Of a stretch of DNA of 64,000 bases, positions 50,153 through 61,305 are shown piece by piece (position 1 is the stretch's first letter; each line of letters starts with the position of its first letter). The stretch covers positions 1,474,501 through 1,538,500 of the forward strand of contig NC_133971.1 of NCBI RefSeq assembly GCF_031877795.1, in the 5' to 3' direction. The position numbers and the translations under genes are program-made. The notes under the pieces were generated by a model. That model was not told where the DNA came from and did no database searches. It was given only the letters and a program-made list of their open reading frames with translations. Origin of the DNA: Strix aluco (taxonomy: Eukaryota; Chordata; Aves; Strigiformes; Strigidae).

Positions 50153-51716
50153 CTAAATAGAAATAAGAGTATCTGTAGACCTGTACTGTACATCAAATTG
50201 ACACTGATAATGTACCAGTAATAACACTAGAGAACTTCAGATAAAAGCCCACTCTGTTGCCACATCACTTCTTCACTGGCTTTTCTTTTTCTGCTCAAAA
50301 GCTAACTGTTGCAGCCAGGTCAACAAAATTAATATGCCATTAATGTCACCATCAATTAAGATTTGGCATTGGAGAAATCCAAGGTTTTTTAAAACATCCT
50401 GTCTAAAACAACATGCAAGATGGGATCAAAGCTTGCAAGTACGAAGCGTGATTTTTTTTTAAATTAGGTTTTGTTTAACTGTAAGATTTCAAGTATTGCA
50501 TTTATACTAGTTAACCTTGTGTTTAATTTGACAATTATAGGGACCTTATTCTCCCTGCTCTATTAGGATTCTCTTTTCCTAAAGATTTCATCATGACTTT
50601 AAAGCTCCTTTTGTGACTAACCGCGTGTCTGTGCCAAAAGGGAAAAGGATGCAAGGTGTTAGTTCTCTGCACAGTGGCAGCCAGTTTCTGGGATCAGGAA
50701 ACTTTCTTCTGCTCCCCAAAATTCCAAAGAGACTAGCAGTTGCAAATTTAGGAGCATACTTATGGGTATTACCCTAACTTTTTTCTCCCCAAACCTGCAC
50801 AAAATGGTCATGTGTAGATAAAAAAAGCCAAGCGTATTTTCTTCAGGAGGCATCAAATATTCTATGCAACGATTCTGAAATAAGTTAATCCTCTGACCAC
50901 ATGTACAACCACGGAAAGTTCAGTATTTGTATGACAGTTTTCAAAGTGCAAACTGGAAGACTATGTGCACCACAGTAGGAACAGATGAAAATCACATGCC
51001 CAAAGACACCTACCTAAGGCTGTACCTGAGTATCACTATTGTTACACTAGAGCACCAGGCAATATACTGCATCCTAGTGAAAGGGAATGAGTAATTCACA
51101 CTGGACATTTTTGGATAAAAGGGAAATTGAACTGAATATGTATATTCACCCAGCAGAATAATGGGTGAATGATTTAATTCCATCAATAGCTTGTTACAGG
51201 AAATAATTTACACAAATGCAGCAAAGCAGCACAATTTTAACAGAGGTAAGTGACAGGACCAAGGACATATAGATGTAATCTGAGGTAGATACAGACGCAA
51301 AGCACAAGTATTTAGTCTTTTTCTTGTTTCTAAATCACATGCTTATATTACTTCATCTATGACATTTTTTCAAGGAAAGGGGTGGGGAGCAAAAACTGAC
51401 CTTGAGGCAGCAGATTGAAATAATAACTGTTAATCCTGCAAGTATTAATGATGTTTTGCAGTCAAAGCTGCATATTAAATGTGGCTGAAACACTGGATGC
51501 AACTCCATTTGCTCAGCTATCTCTGCACACTGACAAAGATAAACCAGATACTGCCAACTGGTATAGGCTTGGTTGAGGTTTTGGTAAAACAACAGTAGTA
51601 CAAACCAAGAGCTTCTCCTTCATATTTTGAAATAAGTGGCTCGATGCTACAAATGAGGGGGAAATGCTCTAATTTGCTGAAAGTATCTGTTCTAAAAATA
51701 TTTAAATATTAACATC
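50153..51716 (-). other. SLF1: SLF1 intron, part before the LTR cluster
   Basis: AT-rich. The open minus-strand frame at 51353-51592 has a GTCAGT donor-like site but no in-phase acceptor and no counterpart in known SLF1, so it is not called as an exon. Confidence 0.65.
51712..51716. repeat. Target site duplication, left copy (ACATC)
   Basis: ACATC directly precedes the TG of the solo LTR at 51717 and recurs directly after its CA end at 52783-52787. Five bases is the normal duplication length for ERVL elements. This fixes both LTR ends. Confidence 0.85.
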
Positions 51717-52782
51717 TGTGCTGGGTTTGGGTGTGTGATGGGGTTTTTGGTAGCAGGAGAGGGGGCTACAGTGGTGGCCCCTGCAAGAAGCTTCTCAAAA
51801 CTCCCCTGGCTCCAAGTCGGAGCCACCTCTGGCCAAGGCCAAGCCAATTAGCAACAGTGGCTGCGCCTCTGTGATAACATATTTCAGAAGGGGAACCTGG
51901 GAGGAGGAGTTGGGAATTGTAGGGAGGACAGCTATGCAAACACAGAGGTTAAGGGAAGAAAGGAGGAGGAGGGGGTGATGCGCTGGAGCAGAGACTCCCC
52001 TCAGCCCGTGCCCCTGCTCCCAGGGAGGTCACCGGTGGGGCAGATGCTGACCTGCAGCCCGCGGAGGAGCCCACGCTGGAGCAGGGGCTGTGCCCAGAGA
52101 AGGCCGGGACTCTGAGGGGGAGAAGCCCCCAATGTTGTTGTTCAGCGCTGGGAGGACTGCAATGCGTGGGACTTGTGCTGGAGAAGTTCGTGGAGACCTG
52201 TCTGCTGTGGGAGGGAGCCCACGTTGGAGCAGGGGAGGAGTGTGAGGAGTCCTCCCCTGAGGAGGAAGGGGCGGCAGAGGCAACGGGTGAGGAACTGACC
52301 ACAACCCCCATCCCCATCCCCCTGCGTGCTGGGGCAGAGCAGGGAGAGAAATCAGGAGCAAAGCTGAGCCTGGGAAGAAAGGATGGGGGGGGGAAGTGTT
52401 TTTAAGATGTGGTAAGGCTTCACACTGTCCTACTCTATTTGTTAAGTGGTGGTGGTATTTGAATTACAGAATCCCAGAATCACCTCAGTTGGAAAAGACC
52501 TTGAAGATCCTCCAGTCCAACCATGAACCTTACACTGACCATTCTCAACTCCACCAGATCCCTCAGCGCTGGGTCAATCCAACCTTTAAATTTAATTGAT
52601 GTTCTTTTCCTTCCACTAACAAGTCTGGTTTTTGCCTGTGACCATAACGGGTGAGTCACCCCTCCCTGTCCTTATCTGAATTCCCGAGCCTTCTGTTATT
52701 TTCTCCTTCCTATTCCTGAGGGGGAAGGAACGAGCAAGCTGCAGCTTGATGCTCAGTTGCCCTCTGTGCTCAAACCACTACA
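51717..52782 (+). mobile_element. Solo LTR, avian ERVL type
   Basis: Starts TGTGCTGGGTTTGG and ends CCACTACA, with a perfect 5-bp target duplication ACATC. No retroviral coding sequence is attached, so this is a solo LTR left by recombination between two LTRs. It contains repeated modules of the form CCCACGYTGGAGCAGGGG and a purine-rich block shared at about 96 percent with the LTR at 57452-58430. A CR1 fragment at 52464-52585 inserted later. Orientation is opposite to SLF1 transcription. Confidence 0.88.
52464..52585 (-). mobile_element. CR1 3'-end fragment nested in the solo LTR
   Basis: Contains CAGAATCCCAGAATCACCTC, TTGGAAAAGACCTTGAAGAT and TCCAGTCCAACCATGAACC, the antisense of a CR1 3' end. 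It interrupts the 3' third of the LTR, where the other copy (57452-58430) is continuous. It is therefore younger than the LTR. Confidence 0.9.
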
Positions 52783-52787
52783 ACATC
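52783..52787. repeat. Target site duplication, right copy (ACATC)
   Basis: ACATC follows the LTR end CCACTACA directly, matching the left copy base for base. Confidence 0.85.
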
Positions 52788-52899
52788 TTAATAATATTTT
52801 CATTTTCAACCACAAAACAAGCATAGTAATGAAAACACATGCAATCTTAAAAAGGAAAAAGAAGCAAGCATTTCCATTAAACAGGGGAAATGCTACCAT

Positions 52900-53345
52900 G
52901 TGTGACAGCACCAAGGCATTTTCTTGTTCCCACTCTGCCCCCCAGCGACTGGGCTGGGGGTGGGCAAGAACTTGGGAAGGTTCACAGCCAGGACGGCTGA
53001 CCCCAACTGATCCAAGGGATATTCTGTGCCATGTAAATGTTGTGCTCAACAATAAAAGCTGGGGAAAGGAGAAGGAAGGGGGACATTCAGCGTTTCGGCG
53101 TGACGTGACGTTGGCTACGTGTGACGGAGCCCTGCTTTCCAGGAAGGGGCTGGACATCTGCCTGCTGATGGGAAGTGCTGGATGAATTCCTTGTTTTGCT
53201 TTGCTTCACTTACTAAACTGACACTGCCTCGACCCGTGAGTTTTCACGTTTTTGCCCTTTCAATTCTCTCCCTCATCCTGCTGTGGGGTGGGTGAGCGAG
53301 CGGCTGGGTGGGGACTTACCTGCCAGCTCGGGTCAACCCACTACA
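52900..53345 (+). mobile_element. Partial LTR, avian ERVK type (5' end missing)
   Basis: The 3' part resembles bird class II LTRs. Landmarks are CCCCAACTGATCCAAGGGATAT, a TATA-like AATAAAAG at 53051, the exon-like block with GACGGAGCCCTGCTTTCC, CTTGTTTTGCTTTGCTT, and the end GGTGAGCGAGCGGCTGGGTG to CAACCCACTACA. I cannot find the TG start or a target duplication, so the element is either 5'-truncated or its start has decayed. The class is from memory of the family and not checked. It is antisense to SLF1. Confidence 0.7.
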
Positions 53346-56300
53346 CCACACACAGCAAATTAAGCAAGATCTGGTTAAACCTTTTTTCAAAACTCTGTTC
53401 CTTATTCTTATTGTTGAGAATCAAAGCTATCTCACCGAGAAGAGCGCTGAAGTGGGAAGAGGCTGTTGACTGTGTTAGCATACAAAGGTCACATCAGTAC
53501 AACTGATGTCTGCCAGCTTAGCAAATGCAATTCCTACATTGCTGTTCCATTTAAAGCTTTGCCAAGTCAAGTACAGTGCTACAGTGACAGAAGTTTCACA
53601 GTGCGCTTTAGTACACATAAAAGTTCTTATAGAAAAGCTTTTAAGTCATCAGAAAATTTATTTTAACTTTTTCACTTTGAATTACAGAGTTATTTTAGAG
53701 TTGTTCTTTAGAGTTCTTTTTCATGTGATGTAAATGTTTTTGGGGTTATGCAGTACTCCAACAGTGCCTAAAACATACTTCCAAGAAAGCTACTGGAAGT
53801 GACAGATAGACCAGAAAGACATTCAGTTCTACAAATTGACACCACACAAATTTATACCAGATAATGAAACCTGAAACATGGAAGAAAACAAATTAGAAAT
53901 ATGCAAGGTGATGCAACTAAAAATGCATCTGAGTGCAACAAAATGCAACTAAGAAAGCCTGACAAAGGAGTGAAAAAGGCAATGTTAGACAGCTTTTTTA
54001 AAAAAACCCACCAGTAGTATCAGGGATGAAAAGCATTTCTGATACCATTTGTGACATCGTGAAAAGCCATGCAACAGCTCAACGCTACTCAAACTGTTAC
54101 AAGCAATATACACGTTCCTTTGTAAATTCTAAAAATTAATTAACAGCTTTGATTCGAGGAACGTTGACCAGGAGTTTCTGCATCAAACCTATTTAGATAA
54201 TAAATAATAAATGTTATTTATATTAAAATTACATTCAGTACTGAAGATTTCAAGTGAATTAAAAACTCCAGTGTTCTTTGGCAGTGCATTTTTAACTACA
54301 AGGATAGTGTATCAGTTTTATTCCACCAAGCTGTCCCAGCAGATTGACACAACGATGAGTGAGGGCATCCAATTTCCTGTCACTAATTTTATTCTGGTAC
54401 TTTTAAGATAAATTCTATCTTAACACAGGAAAGCAAATGCACTCATATATGTAACTTGAGTCTTTATAGCACTTCATTCTTTCTTTTTAATAGGCCTGAA
54501 AAGTGAAACGCATTCAGAGTATGTAAACCAAGGAAACCAGTAACTCAGAATTCCAGCACGAATTTTCTCACCTAGAATAGTGCAACTGTTTCTGGATTGC
54601 TCTTTTTACATACAGACACGCAGAGACATGTATAAAAAAACCCGTAATTTTGTAATAAACCAGCACTAGAAGAGAGGAAACACATACAGACATTTTTTTC
54701 TCCACTTTAGTCCTGATTTGTTGCAATCTCTTTGAATCACCAAAAAGATAATCTGATTCTAAAAAGTAAAAAAATAAAGAATAATTGCCCACTTTTACCA
54801 CTTAGAAAAGAATGTGTCAGATATGCCAAAAAAAACCCCTTAATTAAATTATTCACCTGTTTTTATTTACAGGTAATAGCACTAGAGGATTGCCTGGAAT
54901 TTTAGTATATCACAACTGGCATGTTTGTTTCTTCCCACAAGCTAATATGCTTGTGTAAGCTCGGAAACATGGTCACCCCTTTACACTGTGGTATAAAACA
55001 TTTAATTTCTGTGCTCATGCAGATAGTTATATCCAATCATTCCTTTTTTTTTTTCCGGAATGGCCTTATGTGTTTCTCGCCAATGTGTTGCCTCTTAAGC
55101 AAACAGCTTTTAAAAAACAAAACAGGTAAGAATGACTCACACCCTTAAATTGAAGACAGGAAGGAAAATTTTGCACCCAATATGCTACATTTAATGACAT
55201 GGAAATACTGTGGTTTTATCTATGCATCTCTAAAGTAGCAGAAAAAGGAGAAAAGAAAACACAGTTCTGCCCACATAGCTGGGGAGGATCTGATCCTTTG
55301 GCTTTCTGAATGACCTTTTCAGCTGTGTAATGGAATTTGAAATGGAGTCTCTGAATATATGGAAAAATCAGTATATCAAGTTTTAGTATAACAAAATTAA
55401 GAGTGCAGAAAGGCGTAATGACAAGTTTTGAATGTAAAACTATGGTATTTTGTTTTAGAGTTTATTTTTGCCAAAAAATGCAAAGGTAAAGAAAATGTAA
55501 TATATAAATATGAAGTTAAAGAATAGGGCTGTAAGAAGGAACATACAACACTACGGATATTATGAGGTAACAAGCTGCTTTTTAAGGCTAGAATTCATAT
55601 CTGCAGGGATATTGTACATTACAATGCATAAGATCAAAGTGGGAAAGCAAGAGGCATCTGGGTTTTGTGCTGAAAGTACGATTCTTATATACATTTATAC
55701 AAAGAAAACAGAATCTAAACAAGAGGTAGGCTTCTATGTTTTATGTTATGTTTTTTTTCTTTCTTTTAAGTTTATTTTTCATATATGTACTACACTCTAT
55801 CTGACACGAGTGATTATTCCGCTTATGCAAAGAATGGTTTATGAAAAAGGTATGGCTTACAGTGCTGGAACTTGTCAAAAGAAGGCATAGTAGAAAAAAG
55901 AAAATGGTGCCTACCCTTAACTGCAGATCCAACACCAGGAAACATATGAAAGCAGTCTCATTTTCCAAAGAAACAGAATGGCCACTGACACCAACTGAAT
56001 GCAAGCCTGCTTGGTGCTCAGTACTTTTGAAAAGGTAGGTTGTTTAAATATAAATATGGGTATAGAAGCCTAATTTTAGGCACTTTTTTAATATCTTGAC
56101 CAAGGATAAAAGGCAGCACTGTTTCAGAATGTCTTGCTTTGATAGCCCTCAAAAAAGGTAGGAGGTCTGGCTAGGTAAGATGAGTGAAGCTCTCATTATG
56201 TTTAATCTTTCTGCTTTCTTAACATAATGAAGAACTACCAGGTATTATATTGAAAGTGCTTTTTTCTCTGGAATACTTGATTTTCTATTGTTGTTCTGTT

Positions 56301-57052
56301 ATTGTATTGAAAAAGTGAATGAAGTACCTATTTATTCTGTGCTTTCACAATAATTTAAAAGAGAACGCAGAGACAGCAGTAAGTTTGTATTTTATGTGAG
56401 AATCTAGAAGTCAAAGATGTTTTACAAGGCCTCTAGCTTCTGAAAAGAAAGAGGTGGTATAGAGGACACTCAGTATCTTTCAGGTCAATGTCCTGCTGGT
56501 CAGCAGGTCACAGAACAGCAATTAAGTTGCCTTCAATTTCATTTTTATGAAAAGACCTAGGGAAGATACCAAATGAAACTAAAGGACTTGGGAAGAAAAC
56601 TGGGGCATTTATTAAAATAAAATAACGCATATCTGTAGAAAACAGAAAAAAAACTATTAGTTTTGTTAGCTTTCTCCTTCCAACATTTCCTGAATACAAT
56701 CACTGTGAAATCAGATAATCACCTCTTTCGTTACACCTTATTGTTTGACAGGATGTGTTAAGCTGGTGTCCCTAATGACTACAGTAATACCTGCTGGTAA
56801 GGGCATGTGAACATCTGAATGTAGCCAACAAGCTACTCATGACTCGTTTCTTCTCTGCAGATCAATATGAGAATCTTATGGATCAATTCATTTCCTTTAG
56901 TGGAGCAAAAACCAGCATGCTTCACAACAAAAGGCAGCTATAACAAGCAGCTGTGATACTTACATATAATTCCTCACAAAGGAATGAACAAAGGCGCGCC
57001 TTTAAAAAATATGTCGGTCTTCATTATTTTAAAGTATAAAATTCATACTCAC
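53346..57052 (-). other. SLF1: SLF1 intron, part after the LTR cluster
   Basis: AT-rich. No exon or named repeat is recognised. The 126-codon plus-strand frame at 55510-55890 has no domain I know and lies in low-complexity sequence. Confidence 0.65.
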
Positions 57053-57218
57053 ATCATTTTCTCTGTCCAATTCTCTATGGGAAAGTATGACCCAATCTGC
57101 TAGAATATTTATGTGTTTGGTAAAAAGCACTGAGCTTTCGCTTTCCAGCCAAAAGGTCTTCAGAAGAACTGTCTGTGGCATGACTTGCTGATGCTGTGAA
57201 TTGGTCCCATCAACCAAA
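57053..57218 (-). CDS. SLF1: SLF1 exon: middle region
   Basis: From the split serine codon AG|T, this exon reads LVDGTNSQHQQVMPQTVLLK then TFWLESESSVLFTKHINILA and DWVILSHRELDREND. It corresponds to the mammalian segment with AMLLEIFWSGSE and LLTKPVNMLLEW. The acceptor is CTTTTTTTACAG and the donor GTGAGT. It ends in phase 0, so it joins directly to the exon at 50005-50152. Its length of 166 bases is not a multiple of three, so loss or skipping would shift the frame. It lies between two similar LTRs. Confidence 0.93.
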
Positions 57219-57451
57219 CTGTAAAAAAAGAAAGTGAAAAAACCTAAATCTTTATGCCACTTTGATTACTATAGTTACCAGACAGAAACCTTGTCTTCTG
57301 TCAAAACACACACAGGTTTGGCAATTTTTAAGTATGGAAAGATCAGACACAATTTCTGATGAATAATAAGTAAAATAATGATGACTATTACAGTCAGACT
57401 GAAGGAATTCTAATATTGTGTTAATATTACATAAAGTAAAGGCTGCCTTTA
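57219..57451 (-). other. SLF1: SLF1 intron remnant between exon and LTR
   Basis: Only about 230 bases separate the LTR from the splice acceptor of the exon at 57218. They contain the pyrimidine tract and any branch point. Confidence 0.7.
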
Positions 57452-58430
57452 TGTATGGGGTTTGCATGGCAAGGGCTTGGTAGTGGCGGGGCTACAGGGG
57501 TGGCTTCTGTGAGAAGCTCCTGGAAGCTTCCCCATGTCCCGCAGAGCCAACGCCAGCTGGCGCCAAGATGGACCCACCGCTGGCCAAGGCCCAGCCCATC
57601 AGCCACGGTGGCAGCGCCTCTGGGTAACGGGTCTGAGAAGGGGGAAAACTGAGCAGCAGCAGCAGGCGCAGAGAGGAGTGAGAAGAGGCGAGAGAAACCC
57701 CTGTGCAGACACCAGGGGCACGGAGGAAGGAGGGGGAGGAGGTGCGGCAGGCGCCCCAGCAGAGACTCCCCTGCAGCCCGTGGGGAAGACCACGGTGAGG
57801 CAGCTGTGCCCTGCACCCAGGGAGGCCCACGCCGGAGCAGGGGATGTGCCCAAGGAGGCTGTGACCCCGTGGGAAGCCCGCGCTGGAGCAGGGTCCTGGC
57901 AGGAGCTGTGGCCCCACAGAGGACCCACACTGGAGTTCATGGAGCTGCAGCCCGTGGGAAGGACTCACGGGGGAGAAGTTGGTGCAGAACTGTCTGCTGT
58001 GGGAGGGAGCCCACGCTGGAGCAGGGGAGGAGTGTGAGGAGTCCTCCCCTGAGGAGGAAGGAGCAGCAGAGGCAACGGGTGAGGAACTGACCACAACCCC
58101 CATCCCCATCCCCCTGCGTGCTGGGGCAGAGCAGGGAGAGGAATCGGGAGCAAAGCTGAGCCCGGGAAGAAGGGAGGGGTGGGGGGAGGCATTTTAAAAC
58201 TTGGGTTTATTTCTCATTACCCTACTCTGATTTGATTGGTGGTAAATTAAACTCATTTCCCCAAGTCGAGTCTGGTTTGCCTGTGATGGTAATTGGTGAG
58301 TGATCCCTCCCTGTCCTTATCTCGACCCACGAGCCTTTCGTTGTCTTTTCTCTCCCCTGTCCAGCGGAGGAGGGGACTGATAGAGCAGCTTTGGTGGGAC
58401 CTGCTGTCCAGCCAGGGTCAACCCACCACA
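57452..58430 (+). mobile_element. Solo LTR, avian ERVL type
   Basis: Starts TGTATGGGGTTTGCATGG and ends CAACCCACCACA. The flanks CTTTA and CTTAA are an imperfect 5-bp target duplication (4 of 5). It holds the same modules as the LTR at 51717, including several diverged units with CACGCTGGAGCAGG, and the U5-like end with CCCCAAGTCGAGTCTGGTTT and GTCCTTATCTCGACCCACGA. The long open frames across it on both strands come from its GC-rich repeated structure. No viral genes are attached. It is antisense to SLF1. Confidence 0.88.
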
Positions 58431-58890
58431 CTTAACTATATAAAGGCAGAGCAAAACCAAGACTTTTTTTATACTTCATAAACTAAGGAAAGATAGTTGT
58501 CTCCCTAGCAAAAGACAGGTTAATTGCTTTTAAAAACAAAATCAGTATGTTCAAAATGCTGTTTGTCCACCTTAAAGAATGGATACTGAAGCATTGCAAA
58601 GCTAAAAATACAGCTTTATGAGTAAAATGAGCTTACTGAAACTTGTCGAGTAGTGAAATATTAGGCTGAGAAAAGTTGAGACCTTAAAACACAATTAGAA
58701 AAAAAGGTATACAAAGTAAAATAAACAAACTCAGAATTGAGAAATATAAAAGGAAATGCTAAACTGCCATCTCTGTAAAACGGTATCTTATTAGGGACAT
58801 ACAACAATCAGGATACAACCTGCTGTAGATAGAGAAATGTGTGTGAAACTGTAAAGAAGTAATAAGAAAGTATTATTCTATAAAACCCAC
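58431..58890 (-). other. SLF1: SLF1 intron
   Basis: AT-rich intron between the solo LTR and the next exon, with nothing recognised. Confidence 0.75.
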
Positions 58891-59028
58891 CTTTTTGTCA
58901 GAAACTGTACTTCAGCTTTTACTAAATCAAAGAAAAACTTCAATAATGTTTTGTGAGCTATCCTCTGTTCATCTCCTTTCCCTGAAACTGGGACTTCATG
59001 ACAAATGGCTTTGCAATAAAGGCAAGAC
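58891..59028 (-). CDS. SLF1: SLF1 exon: middle region
   Basis: From the split arginine codon AG|G, this exon reads SCLYCKAICHEVPVSGKGDE then QRIAHKTLLKFFFDLVKAEV and QFLTK. The LLKFFFDLV motif is nearly the mammalian LLKFFFNLI. The acceptor is TATTTTTCAG and the donor GTGGGT. It ends AG|T in a serine codon. It is the helical, armadillo-like middle part of SLF1, with no catalytic residues expected. Confidence 0.94.
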
Positions 59029-60395
59029 CTGAAAAATAAACACCGAAAAATCCATTTGTATGACAGAAATCATAGTCTGATCTATTGGCAAAAAAGTCAG
59101 CTTTGACTTTTGACAGTTTTGACAAGGAAATACCTTGCTCTCCAGAAATATTCATCATTTAAAAGCCTAACTTTCTGGGTTTAAAGCTGTATTTTCAAAA
59201 AAAACTTAACACATTTGTGACTGGGGCTTTGTTTCTAATATTTTGTATTATAGTGTAAACTAAACAACTGTATTTAATTTTTCTGTCTCTACTTGAGGTA
59301 CTGTACAGTTACTGAATTTAACAGAACTTCTTTAAAATCCTTTAATTACAAGATGGTCTTGTAATATTTTATAGACATTGCAACATCCTACATACCTTAG
59401 TTCAGGTAACGTTCACACAGTACTTGACAGGACTACAGTTGTGATCAAGACTAATGATTGTCTAACGTGATGGAGATAATTTTGAAGTAAAGTGTGAACA
59501 CATTTCTTTGGCTAGAACTTTTGAGTACTGGAAACACCAGGTATACAACTGCTGGGCAGTCACATTCTGCCATTTAGTAGGAACTAAAAGATAAAATACT
59601 CTATCTAAAAGATAAAGTACCTTCCATTCCATGCGACGTGTTCCTTATAAAAACTATTAAATGTCCAATTACAGTGATTCAAGTACAGTGATGCAGTGCC
59701 CTTCAAGACTATAGACATGCTACAATCATACACATTCATATATGTGTGATCACAGTTGTATCAAATTACTTAAATGTTAGTTAAGATTTTATGACAGCCA
59801 TAAGAAGAGGTACAGTTTCTCTTCCAAATGAACAGAAGAACTAATTTCTATTGATATAAATTACAAAAAATGAGTTCTCAAGCTAAAGCACAGACTAACT
59901 ACCCAAACAGTTCCAATGTACTGAGTCTTGTATTTGTAGATGTACAGGATATAATCAGACTTCCTGAACAAGATGATAAAGTTTATGACTAAAATCAAAA
60001 CACAACATGTTTGGTAAGACAAGACTGGAATTTGTTTTGTTACTGCAGATATATACGTGTCTGTGTGTGTATATACATACACACCAGCACAGCAGTAATA
60101 CATAGATTATTATAAATTGTGGAAAGCTTAAAAAATAAAGTAAATAAATTTTTAAAAAGGAAGGAGGACAAGAAAATGTACGTTTTTTTCCTTTCAAAAA
60201 CCCCTCTGCCTGTGAGCTAACTTACTGAAACATAAAGTGAACGGTCCAAATTTCAATTACAATTCTAGACCTTCACATACACTTGACTTGTTCTGGTGAA
60301 AATGTAACTTTAATACAATAGAATTCCAACCCCCATCCTTGAGTTTGAAGTAACACAACAAGTATTGCATCCAACATCTCATCATACTTTCTTAC
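59029..60395 (-). other. SLF1: SLF1 intron
   Basis: A 1.4-kb AT-rich intron with a short TG/TA-alternating stretch at about 60050-60085. No exon recognised. Confidence 0.75.
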
Positions 60396-60562
60396 CTTAT
60401 AAGCACCTGTATGAAGGACCATGTGCCTTCCTTACAGACAGGACACTGAAGAAGATCCAAATAATACTTCAACATAGACGGGGACTTCCAAGGAGGATCA
60501 TGGTGGAGAATAAGGTACAAAATGTGATGAAGTTTAGCATAAAATACTGCACTGGTCTGTCC
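60396..60562 (-). CDS. SLF1: SLF1 exon: middle region
   Basis: This exon starts in phase 0 with GQTSAVFYAKLHHILYLIL, then PPWKSPSMLKYYLDLLQCP and CKEGTWSFIQVLI before the split arginine. The PPWKSP and YYLxLLQCP motifs are characteristic of vertebrate SLF1. The acceptor is TTTTATTACAG and the donor GTAAGA. Confidence 0.96.
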
Positions 60563-61146
60563 CTGTAATAAAATGAGAAAATAATATTGGCTCCATACTG
60601 GCCAAAGATCCATAATGACTAAGAGTTTATGTATTTTCTTTATTTCTTATAATCCCAAGTGACCAAATTTAATCAGTGAAGTAACATGCAATTTAATGCA
60701 TAACTGCAAGCAGCAAAATTCAGAGTTTACAAAAAAAAAAAGGAAGGAAATAAAGAGAGCTTACTCTAGTGTGATATTCCAGCTGAATGCACCACTGCTT
60801 AGAACAAACCCTCCTCTCAACTGAGCTCTCTACCTGTGGCCTACTAGGTTAAAAAACAAAGTCATACAAGCACTGTTCTAAGAGCAACAAAAAAGAATTC
60901 TTGGCCAATTCTTCCACAAAATTTAGAGCATTACACTCATACGGCTTGTAAAGAAATAATAATTTTTAAAAAAGCTTAAGTATTAAATTCTTCCCTTTAT
61001 AACACAAACACATGAATTCAAAGTGAAGGGTGAATACATCACTCAAAAACACTAAGTGCAATGTCAGAAGCAAAGATTGTAATACTTCAATTTCTTGCTT
61101 TAACATTTATAATACTTCGGCCTTACTTCAGCCTTCTATCTCTCAC
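60563..61146 (-). other. SLF1: SLF1 intron
   Basis: A 0.6-kb AT-rich intron with nothing recognised. Confidence 0.8.
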
Positions 61147-61305
61147 CGATAGAGCATATTCTAGAAGAGAATGAAGCAGTCCCACGGGAGGTGTAGCATA
61201 CTTCTGAGCAGCAGCAAGTTCTGTGATTACATCAGGAAATAAACACCCTTCCACTAATCCTTCAAGTATATACCATGTGTTTCTGGACCGGCCAGTACGT
61301 TTAAC
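61147..61305 (-). CDS. SLF1: SLF1 exon: first one visible in the window
   Basis: This exon is 53 whole codons: VKRTGRSRNTWYILEGLVEG, then CLFPDVITELAAAQKYATPP and VGLLHSLLEYALS. It matches the mammalian segment around LNLIESLIEGHFF and HYIPPVCVLHALLE. The acceptor is CATTCCTAG and the donor GTGAGA. The eleven SLF1 exons in this window sum to 1983 bases, exactly 661 codons including the stop. The RAD18-binding BRCT domains must be encoded further upstream, beyond the window's right end. Confidence 0.93.

Noticed and set aside
51353..51592. Open minus-strand frame with a GTCAGT donor-like site, considered as an extra SLF1 exon.
   Set aside because: The exons at 57053-57218 and 50005-50152 already join in phase 0 and match mammalian SLF1 without an insertion. 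No upstream AG gives a phase-compatible acceptor and the upstream pyrimidine tract is poor.
57427..58109. Frames of 167 and 205 codons on both strands at 57.4-58.1 kb.
   Set aside because: They fall within a solo LTR whose GC-rich repeated modules keep all frames open. There is no viral or host domain.
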